Below the pieces are notes generated by a model that had not been told where the DNA came from, ran no database searches, and saw only the letters and a program-made list of their open reading frames with translations. A stretch of DNA of 7,949 nucleotides, taken from NCBI GenBank assembly GCA_017383665.1, contig JAFNWA010000185.1, positions 1-7,949 of the forward strand, written 5' to 3'. Positions 1 to 6,806 of this stretch are shown piece after piece. The DNA comes from Bacteroidaceae bacterium. GTDB taxonomy: Bacteria; Bacteroidota; Bacteroidia; Bacteroidales; Bacteroidaceae. Both the position numbers and the translations under genes were made by a program. Every line of letters starts with the position of its first letter. Position 1 is the stretch's first letter.

Positions 1-71
1 CCAGAGCCCAACAGGAGGCGATTTAATGGCTCTCAAAGCATAATAACGACACGGTAAAAACAGAATCTATA
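1..71 (+). other. priA upstream lead-in, possible 3' end of an upstream gene
   Basis: All three forward frames are open at the window edge and each closes with TAA: at 55-57 (ending ...SIITTR), at 41-43 (ending ...GGDLMALKA) and at 24-26 (ending RAQQEAI). Any of these could be the tail of a gene that starts outside the window, and I recognise none of them. An AGGAGG at 13-18 precedes an ATG at 26, but that reading gives only five codons (MALKA) and is probably chance. I see no convincing Bacteroidetes-type promoter here, so priA may be transcribed from further upstream. Confidence 0.25.
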
Positions 72-2234
72 ATGAACCGTTTTGTGGATGTCATATTGCC
101 ACTGCCATTGCCTGGAACCTTTACATACAGCATTCCGCAGGATTTCATGGGAAGAGTACTCCCCGGATGCCGTGTAACCGTTCCGCTTGGCAACAAAAAG
201 AGCTATAAGGCACTAGTGGCAAGTGTACACGACAACGAGCCCGAAGGATATGTTGTGAAACCATTGCAAGAGGTTCTCGACGAAACTCCGATTGTACTCG
301 AAAGCCAGATAAAACTTTGGGACTGGATTTCAAAGTATTACCTATGTTCAATGGGCGAGATATACAAGGCTGCCATTCCACAGGGTCTAAAGGGCGAGTT
401 CAAGCCGCGCACCGAACAACGGGTGCGTCTCACTGCAGAATACAGCAATGAAAAGTGGTTGAACCTGCTGATGCAGACACTCGGCAGAGCACCACGCCAG
501 AAAAGACTGCTAACGACCTACCTGCAGCAGGCCGTCCCATTTGGCAATAGTCCAAAAGAGATTGCAAAGCACCGCCTCATTGAACTTGCACAGGTGCAAC
601 CACCTATATACAAGCAATTACAGGAAAAAGGTGTCTTTGAGACATACGAAGTAGAAATAGGGCGCCTGGGGCGCAATGAGGCACCCTGTCAGCCTGTGAA
701 CACACTGAACCAGGCGCAACAGAAGGCTTTCGATGAAATCAAGGAATCCTTTACAAGAAAGAATGTGACACTGCTGCATGGAGTTACATCGGCCGGAAAA
801 ACTGAGGTATATATCCATCTCATCAGCGAGGCAATAGAACGCGGTGAACAGGTGTTGTACATGCTGCCCGAAATTGCACTCACCAAGCAGATTATCGAAC
901 GATTGCGCCGAGTATTCGGTGACCGCATAGGACTATACCACTCGAAGTTTACCGATGCCGAAAGGGTTGAGATTTGGAAAAAGCAGCTCAGCGATACTCC
1001 ATACGACATTATCCTTGGAGTCCGTTCATCAGTGTTCCTGCCTTTCCAAAGGCTAGGACTTGTAGTTGTTGACGAGGAGCACGAGAACAGTTACAAGCAA
1101 CAGGAACCTGCACCTCGCTATAATGCACGAAACGCATCAATAGTGCTTGCTTCGTTCTTTGATGCAAGGACATTGCTTGGCACAGCAACCCCTTCAATAG
1201 AGAGCTATTACAATGCAACAACAGGCAAATATGCCCTTGTGAGCCTCACCACACGCCACCGTCAACTGCAACTACCGCACATTGAGGTGATTGACATGCA
1301 GGAGTACCAGCGCAAGAAACTGACGGTAGGTCCCTTTTCTGACCCACTTGTGGAGGCTATGAGCCAGGCATTGAAGGACAAGAAGCAGATAATACTGTTC
1401 CAGAACCGCCGTGGCTACTCGCCACAGATTGAATGTCGCACCTGCGGTTGGGTTCCACATTGCAAACACTGCGATGTCAGCCTCACCCTGCACAAGAATG
1501 CCAACAAACTCGTATGTCACTATTGTGGATATACCATACCGGCACCGGTACATTGCCCCAACTGCGAAGGACGCAACTTCTCTACCTTGGGATATGGCAC
1601 GGAGAAGATTGAAGACGACTTGCAGAACCTATTCCCCAATGCACGCATAAAGCGCATGGATCTTGACACCACACGCACACGCACAGCATACGAAAAGATA
1701 ATCAGTGACTTTCAGGAGGGCAAGACCGACATTCTCATTGGAACACAAATGGTTTCTAAAGGATTGGACTTTGACAATGTGGATGTAGTGGGCATTGTCA
1801 ACGCCGACACACTGCTGAACTACCCCGATTTCAGAGCGACTGAAAGGGCTTTCCAGCTCATGTCACAGGTTGCAGGACGCGCCGGGCGCAAGAACGGACA
1901 AGGCAAAGTGTTTCTGCAAACCAAAATGACAGACGCTCCCGTTATACCGCAGATTGTAAAAAATGACTATACCTCGTTCTACGACGGGCAGCTACAGGAG
2001 CGTCTTTTGTTCCATTATCCTCCTTTTTATCGGCTTGTTTACATATATATGAAACACCGCGATGTGCGCGTGATTGAGGAGTTCTCGGAACTGCTTGGCA
2101 AGCACATGCGCGAAATATTCGATAACCGCATACTTGGCCCCGACCTGCCACCGGTGGCAAAAGTAAAGCAGTTGTACATCAGAAAAATAGTATTGAAAGT
2201 GGAGAACTCTATCTCGCAATACAAGATAAACTAG
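72..2234 (+). CDS. priA: Primosomal protein N' (PriA helicase), cut short by an in-frame TAG
   Basis: PriA is a cytosolic superfamily 2 DNA helicase that recognises abandoned replication forks and D-loops and reloads the replisome. The N-terminal DNA-binding domain starts at about residue 1 (FVDVILPLPLPGTFTYSIP is typical). The helicase core carries Walker A GVTSAGKT at 237-244, the DEEH box at 334-337, GTATPS at 370-375, GTQMVSKGLDF at 557-567 and motif VI QVAGRAGR at 599-606. Eight zinc-binding cysteines sit at 455, 458, 464, 467, 482, 485, 495 and 498. The ORF ends at residue 720 with TAG at 2232-2234. The same frame then continues for 27 codons and supplies the missing C-terminal strand and DIDP motif, so the full family-length product would be 748 residues. 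Either this copy has a nonsense change, or the base is an error, or the codon is read through. The ATG at 72 fits the conserved N-terminus. The gene identity is secure. Confidence 0.97.
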   Translation: MNRFVDVILPLPLPGTFTYSIPQDFMGRVLPGCRVTVPLGNKKSYKALVASVHDNEPEGYVVKPLQEVLDETPIVLESQIKLWDWISKYYLCSMGEIYKAAIPQGLKGEFKPRTEQRVRLTAEYSNEKWLNLLMQTLGRAPRQKRLLTTYLQQAVPFGNSPKEIAKHRLIELAQVQPPIYKQLQEKGVFETYEVEIGRLGRNEAPCQPVNTLNQAQQKAFDEIKESFTRKNVTLLHGVTSAGKTEVYIHLISEAIERGEQVLYMLPEIALTKQIIERLRRVFGDRIGLYHSKFTDAERVEIWKKQLSDTPYDIILGVRSSVFLPFQRLGLVVVDEEHENSYKQQEPAPRYNARNASIVLASFFDARTLLGTATPSIESYYNATTGKYALVSLTTRHRQLQLPHIEVIDMQEYQRKKLTVGPFSDPLVEAMSQALKDKKQIILFQNRRGYSPQIECRTCGWVPHCKHCDVSLTLHKNANKLVCHYCGYTIPAPVHCPNCEGRNFSTLGYGTEKIEDDLQNLFPNARIKRMDLDTTRTRTAYEKIISDFQEGKTDILIGTQMVSKGLDFDNVDVVGIVNADTLLNYPDFRATERAFQLMSQVAGRAGRKNGQGKVFLQTKMTDAPVIPQIVKNDYTSFYDGQLQERLLFHYPPFYRLVYIYMKHRDVRVIEEFSELLGKHMREIFDNRILGPDLPPVAKVKQLYIRKIVLKVENSISQYKIN

Positions 2235-2318
2235 GTATTGAAGAATATACAGCAGGCCTATTGTGAGCTGCCACGATATCGTTCAATAGTGATGTATTAC
2301 GACATAGACCCACTGTAA
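2235..2318 (+). other. priA: In-frame continuation of priA after the amber codon
   Basis: Directly after the TAG at 2232-2234 the priA frame stays open for 27 codons and ends with TAA at 2316-2318. It reads VLKNIQQAY... and finishes ...VMYYDIDPL. PriA proteins normally end in a short helix followed by a strand with a D-[VI]-D-P motif, so this is the missing end of the C-terminal domain and not random sequence. No insertion or deletion is needed to restore it; one base change, such as CAG or AAG to TAG, explains the interruption. Conservation past the stop suggests that the change is recent, an error, or tolerated by readthrough. Confidence 0.85.
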
Positions 2319-2374
2319 CTACAGGAAATACATACAAATAAATCTTAACGAAAGTTCAATTTGTCTGTTATTAT

Positions 2375-2405
2375 TTTGCCCTCTGCTATTTATTAGGTAA
2401 ATTTG
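2375..2405 (+). promoter_or_regulatory. Bacteroidetes-type promoter for the DUF2723 operon
   Basis: TTTG at 2375-2378 is followed by exactly 19 bases and then TAAATTTG at 2398-2405. This matches the Bacteroidetes primary sigma consensus (TTTG, about 19 bases, TAnnTTTG) at every defined position. Transcription would start near 2410-2412, about 60 bases before the ATG at 2472. It probably drives the DUF2723, deacetylase and queG genes together. Confidence 0.8.
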
Positions 2406-2413
2406 CACGATTT

Positions 2414-2436
2414 ACGAGCTTGTAAAACAAGCTCGT
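2414..2436 (+). promoter_or_regulatory. Perfect 9-bp stem-loop at the 5' end of the DUF2723 leader
   Basis: ACGAGCTTG (2414-2422), loop TAAAA, CAAGCTCGT (2428-2436). The arms are fully complementary. The element starts within a few bases of the predicted transcription start. No T-run follows on either strand, so it does not look like an intrinsic terminator. A 5'-terminal hairpin that protects the mRNA, or an operator just downstream of the promoter, are the likely roles; both are inference. Confidence 0.6.
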
Positions 2437-2442
2437 TACACA

Positions 2443-2472
2443 ATGGTTGCAAATAATAATAAAACGAAATAA
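2443..2472 (+). CDS. Possible nine-codon upstream ORF overlapping the DUF2723 start
   Basis: ATG at 2443 opens a frame reading MVANNNKTK and closes with TAA at 2470-2472. The last A of the stop is the first base of the DUF2723 start codon (TAATG). It lies in the leader between the stem-loop and the gene. It could couple translation of the leader to that of the gene, but it has no clear ribosome binding site and TAATG can arise easily in an A-rich leader. Treat it as a candidate only. Confidence 0.2.
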   Translation: MVANNNKTK

Positions 2473-5400
2473 TGAAACAGTACAAAATCTGGAACAACGC
2501 CCTTGGCTGGTTCACATTCATTGTTGCGGCATTGACATATTGCCTCACTGTTGAACCTACAGCAAGTTTTTGGGATTGCCCCGAGTTCATCCTCTCTGGA
2601 AACAAGCTGGAGGTAGGTCACCCTCCCGGCGCACCATTCTTCATGCTTACCGCAAACTTTTTCTCAATGTTTGCAGAACCAGAGAATGTGGCATATATGG
2701 TGAATATAATGTCTGCATTGCTCAGCGCCGGTGGCATCCTATTCCTTTTCTGGAGCATAACACACCTTACACGCAAGCTCATCGTTGGCAAAAGTCAAGA
2801 GATTACAAAGAGCCAGATGATAACCATTTTTGCATCTGGTCTTGTAGGTGCATTGGCATACACATGGAGTGACACATACTGGTTCAGTGCTATTGAAGGC
2901 GAGGTTTATGGTTACTCTTCACTTTTTACAGCTGTCGTATTCTGGCTCATACTCAAGTGGGAGGACAATGCAGACGACCCACGCAGTGACAGATGGCTGA
3001 TACTGATTGCATACCTTGTGGGTCTCTCAATTGGTGTACACTTGCTTAACCTGCTATGTATCCCGGCAATTGTCTTGGTTGTCTATTACAAGAAATACCC
3101 GAATGCCAATTGGGGTGGCTCAATGCTTGCATTGGTCGTATCGGCACTCATTGTGATGGCTGTACTGTACGGTGTCGTACCCGGTGTGGTAAAAGTTGGC
3201 GGTTGGTTTGAACTTCTGTTCGTAAATGTTTTCGGACTACCATTCAACACCGGACTATATGTGTATATCATCCTGCTTTTTGCAACAATCATTGGCGGAA
3301 TATACCTTACGGAAAAAAGCGACAACCAAGTTTATATTGCTGCAACATTCACGCTTGCCATTGCGCTGTTAGGCATCCCATTCTATGGGAATGACATTGT
3401 TGTCAGCATTCTGCTTGGACTCATTGTTCTGTCTGCAATATTTGTCCTCTGTGTAAAAGGCAAAACCACATATAACAAGACTGTTGTGTCGGTCAAGTAT
3501 TTGGTGAGCAGAAGATTCCTGAACACGACATTCCTGAGCCTGTTGCTCATAATGATCGGTTACTCTTCATACACACTCATTGTAATACGCTCATCGGCAA
3601 ATACCCCAATGGATCAGAACTCTCCCGAGGATATATTCACTTTGGGTTCATATCTAAACCGTGAGCAGTACGGCACACGCCCACTTTTCTACGGCGAATG
3701 TTTTGATGCGGAGGTAGAAAGAGACCAGGATGGAAATGCGGTCTTTGAAAAGACAAGCCCCATATACATGCGGGTTGAAAAGAAGAATCCAAACGATCCG
3801 GACAGATATGAGATAATTGACCATAACAAGGAGTATAAATATGTTCAAAACATGTTCTTCCCACGCATGTACAGCAACGACCATGCGGCTGAATATGAAA
3901 AATGGATAGGACATGCGATAAAGAATACAGAGATAGCCAAATACCCCGAAGCAAGAAGCCAGGGCAACAACGGCAAAATGCAAAAACTGCCACGAATCAA
4001 GGTGCCCACACAGTGGGACAATCTCTGTTTCTTCATGAACTACCAGGTAAACCACATGTACTGGAGATATTTCCTTTGGAACTTTGTGGGTCGCCAAAAT
4101 GACATACAGAACAGCAATGGAGAGAAGGAATATGGCAACTGGATATGCGGTATTCCGGCCATTGACAACGCACGACTTGGCAATCAGGATCTGCTACCTA
4201 CCTCTGTGAAAGAGAACAAAGGACACAATGTGTTTTTTGCTCTACCACTTATTCTGGGTATAATTGGTATTGTTTGGCAATTGGCCAACGGACGCAAAGG
4301 CAAACAACAGTTCAGCGTGGTCATGCTGCTGTTCTTCATGACAGGTCTCGCCATAGTGCTTTACCTTAACCAGACTCCGTTGCAACCCCGCGAACGCGAC
4401 TACGCATACGCCGGCTCGTTCTATGCATTTGCAATCTGGATTGGTATGGGCGTTGCCGGTATAGCACAGTTCGTCAACAGGTTGATCAAGAAAAAGGTTG
4501 AAGAGAGTGAAAAGAACAAGATTATAACAAACGGGGTTATTGCAGCAATATGCCTGCTTGTTCCATTGCAGATGGTATCGCAGACATGGGACGACCATGA
4601 CCGTAGCGGACGCTATGCATGCCGTGACTTTGGCCAGAACTACTTGAACACACTACCCGAAGAGGGCGCTCCAATCATCTTTACATGTGGAGACAATGAC
4701 ACTTTCCCACTTTGGTATAACCAGGAGGTTGAGGGTGAGCGCACAGATGCACGAGTTTGCAACCTGTCGTACCTGCAGACAGACTGGTATATAGACCAGA
4801 TGAAACGACCTGCATACGATTCTCCAAGCCTACCAATTACTTGGGATAGAATCAACTATGCAGGTAATACCAACATCTTTGTTTATATATTCCCAATGGA
4901 GGATTTCATAATTGGATACCGCAATGCATTCCCCGATCGATTCCAGAAAGCATTTGGCAACGGCAATCCATTCGAAATGAACAAGATTACAAAGCATTGG
5001 ATACTCGAAGCGAATGCCACCGACAAGTCCGAAGCCAGAAAAGTTATTGATGACATCATTACACGATACGAGAAGGCTATAAATGAGGGACGCCCGGCAA
5101 AGAGCCGCATTGAACTTCCAAGAAACATCATCCCTTGCGAAAAACTTTACATTCCAATAGACTCGGCAGCTGTAGTGCGTTCGGGAATGATGATACCTGA
5201 TGCATACAGAAACAATATGCCACAATACATGACTATTGACATAAGCGATAGAAGCGTACTCTACCGCCACGATCTCATAATGTTCGACATGCTTGCAAAT
5301 GCAAATTGGGAACGCCCACTTTACATGTCAATGACTGTAGGCGAAAGGAACTATCCGGCTGTACTTACAAAGTTCTTTGTTCACGAGGGCTTGGCATATC

Positions 5401-6185
5401 GTATAACACCATTCAATTGGAACGAACTTGGTCACAGCACACCTCCTGTTGATGTTGACAAATTCTACACCAATGTCATGGAACGATTCAAATGGGGTGG
5501 AGTGAAAGACAACAAGGATTATTATGCCGATGAGACCGTAAGAAGAATGATATCGACACACCGCAACCTTATCTCACTACTGGCAACAGAGATGATAAAT
5601 GGCGAACAGTCAGACAAAAGAATTATCGCATTGCTTGAGAAGGTGTACAACGAGTTCCCAAGAGATGTTATACCATATGACGCTTTAAGGGACAACACAA
5701 TGGCTCTTGCCGGTGTGTACAACATCATATATCAGATGCAGTGTGAATACAAGAATGAAAATTCAGATAAGTACCTTGGAGATGATACATTGAAACTACT
5801 CAAGAGCAGAATCAATGAAATTTCAAATATTGTATTGAGAGATGAATATGAACATTTGAGATGGTATTCTACCCTTGATGAAAAAGAGCATAATGACATT
5901 TTGATTTATCATCATCTCTCCCTACTTAAAGAGGCTTGGACTCTATTGGACAACAAGCTCAAAATACAGGCAACACAAGAAATTGTAAAAGTTATTACAG
6001 ACCTGTTGGAGATTGAGATTGATTATCTCGAAAAGACAAGAGGCAAGAATGAAGAGGGTATAAAGAATGAGCTTGTGAGCAATATTTATCATCTGATCAT
6101 GGAGTTTGAACTAACAGAAAATGAGCAGAAAAGAATAAAGAGCTTATTCGACAGATATGTAAACAGCGCCCAAAAAAGACACTGA
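2472..6185 (+). CDS. DUF2723 polytopic membrane protein, TMEM260-like putative glycosyltransferase
   Basis: This belongs to the DUF2723 family, abundant in Bacteroidetes and related to human TMEM260, a protein O-mannosyltransferase; GT-C-type sugar transfer from a lipid donor is a family-based inference. The signature PTASFWDCPEF (29-39) and KLEVGHPPGAP (45-55) lies in the first extracytoplasmic loop. Asp35 and Glu38 are candidate catalytic or metal-binding residues. About eleven hydrophobic segments fall between residues 10 and 373, then a soluble region (about 375-585, with NMFFPRMYS), then four more segments (about 586-603, 615-631, 645-668, 686-702) with QTPLQPRERDYAYAGSF between them. 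The rest is a large, presumably periplasmic domain with CGDNDTFPLWYNQE (739-752) and a helical, possibly repeat-like C-terminus after about 1020. The last 140 residues are AT-richer in DNA and look less conserved. The start follows an A-rich leader, and the stop is 4 bases before the deacetylase gene. Acceptor and sugar are unknown. Confidence 0.9.
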   Translation: MKQYKIWNNALGWFTFIVAALTYCLTVEPTASFWDCPEFILSGNKLEVGHPPGAPFFMLTANFFSMFAEPENVAYMVNIMSALLSAGGILFLFWSITHLTRKLIVGKSQEITKSQMITIFASGLVGALAYTWSDTYWFSAIEGEVYGYSSLFTAVVFWLILKWEDNADDPRSDRWLILIAYLVGLSIGVHLLNLLCIPAIVLVVYYKKYPNANWGGSMLALVVSALIVMAVLYGVVPGVVKVGGWFELLFVNVFGLPFNTGLYVYIILLFATIIGGIYLTEKSDNQVYIAATFTLAIALLGIPFYGNDIVVSILLGLIVLSAIFVLCVKGKTTYNKTVVSVKYLVSRRFLNTTFLSLLLIMIGYSSYTLIVIRSSANTPMDQNSPEDIFTLGSYLNREQYGTRPLFYGECFDAEVERDQDGNAVFEKTSPIYMRVEKKNPNDPDRYEIIDHNKEYKYVQNMFFPRMYSNDHAAEYEKWIGHAIKNTEIAKYPEARSQGNNGKMQKLPRIKVPTQWDNLCFFMNYQVNHMYWRYFLWNFVGRQNDIQNSNGEKEYGNWICGIPAIDNARLGNQDLLPTSVKENKGHNVFFALPLILGIIGIVWQLANGRKGKQQFSVVMLLFFMTGLAIVLYLNQTPLQPRERDYAYAGSFYAFAIWIGMGVAGIAQFVNRLIKKKVEESEKNKIITNGVIAAICLLVPLQMVSQTWDDHDRSGRYACRDFGQNYLNTLPEEGAPIIFTCGDNDTFPLWYNQEVEGERTDARVCNLSYLQTDWYIDQMKRPAYDSPSLPITWDRINYAGNTNIFVYIFPMEDFIIGYRNAFPDRFQKAFGNGNPFEMNKITKHWILEANATDKSEARKVIDDIITRYEKAINEGRPAKSRIELPRNIIPCEKLYIPIDSAAVVRSGMMIPDAYRNNMPQYMTIDISDRSVLYRHDLIMFDMLANANWERPLYMSMTVGERNYPAVLTKFFVHEGLAYRITPFNWNELGHSTPPVDVDKFYTNVMERFKWGGVKDNKDYYADETVRRMISTHRNLISLLATEMINGEQSDKRIIALLEKVYNEFPRDVIPYDALRDNTMALAGVYNIIYQMQCEYKNENSDKYLGDDTLKLLKSRINEISNIVLRDEYEHLRWYSTLDEKEHNDILIYHHLSLLKEAWTLLDNKLKIQATQEIVKVITDLLEIEIDYLEKTRGKNEEGIKNELVSNIYHLIMEFELTENEQKRIKSLFDRYVNSAQKRH

Positions 6186-6189
6186 AGCA

Positions 6190-6801
6190 ATGTTCATTGA
6201 ACAAGTACCAGAATTTATCCGAGACCTATTCCCCAAGGCTTTATGGAGGATGGATCCAAACGAAAAGGCAGTTTACCTTACCTTTGACGATGGTCCAATA
6301 CCCGTCATTACCCCTTGGGTTGTAGATCTATTGGGACGCAATAACATCAAGGCTACATTCTTCATGGTTGGCGACAATGTGCATAAGTTCCCACAAGAGT
6401 ACATGCAAGTTGTAGAGGCCGGGCATAGAGTTGGAAACCACACTTTCAACCACCTGAAAGGCTTGTTTACGAGCAAAAAGGAATATATTGAAAATGTTGA
6501 CCAGGCTGATGCCTTTATACATAGCAACCTGTTCCGCCCGCCACATGGGCTGTTGCGTCGCAGCCAATACAAGGAACTGAGCAAACGCTACCAGTTTGTC
6601 ATGTGGGACCTTGTTACTCGCGACTACAGTTTCCGATTGTATGGCGAGGATGTTCTTGCAAATGTCAAGAAGTTTGTACGCAACGGTTCCATTATAACAT
6701 TTCATGACTCGATGCGTTCTGAAAGCAATCTCAAATATGCCCTTCCGCGTGCCATTGATTGGTTGCTTGAGCAAGGTTATGAGTTTAAGGTTTTTAAATA
6801 A
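6190..6801 (+). CDS. NodB-type polysaccharide deacetylase family protein, cytosolic
   Basis: This is a carbohydrate esterase 4 (NodB homology) protein of 203 residues, a family that removes N- or O-acetyl groups from sugars with a divalent metal. All the usual motifs are present: TFDDGP (31-36, with Asp33 as likely base and Asp34 as metal ligand), HTFNH (84-88, metal histidines), RPPHG (116-120), WD (139-140) and ITFHDS (169-174, with the catalytic-type His172). There is no signal peptide or membrane anchor, and the protein consists of little more than the catalytic domain, so it probably acts in the cytoplasm on a precursor such as a nucleotide- or lipid-linked sugar. That location and substrate are inferred. 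It starts 4 bases after the DUF2723 stop and ends 5 bases before queG, which suggests an operon. No strong ribosome binding site is visible. The catalytic set looks intact. Confidence 0.92.
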   Translation: MFIEQVPEFIRDLFPKALWRMDPNEKAVYLTFDDGPIPVITPWVVDLLGRNNIKATFFMVGDNVHKFPQEYMQVVEAGHRVGNHTFNHLKGLFTSKKEYIENVDQADAFIHSNLFRPPHGLLRRSQYKELSKRYQFVMWDLVTRDYSFRLYGEDVLANVKKFVRNGSIITFHDSMRSESNLKYALPRAIDWLLEQGYEFKVFK

Positions 6802-6806
6802 CGATA

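Noticed and set aside
237..244. Walker A GVTSAGKT in PriA (residue numbers) as a defective ATP-binding loop
   Set aside because: It keeps the essential GKT. The change from the more common GVTGSGKT is a conservative small-residue variation and I see no sign of inactivation.
1272..1553. Long open frames on the minus strand and in other frames inside priA, the DUF2723 gene and queG
   Set aside because: They overlap strongly conserved genes in full, have no recognisable domains and look like shadow frames.
2313..2324. CTGTA/TACAG inverted repeat after the priA tail as a terminator
   Set aside because: The two-base loop cannot form a proper hairpin, and no T-tract follows.
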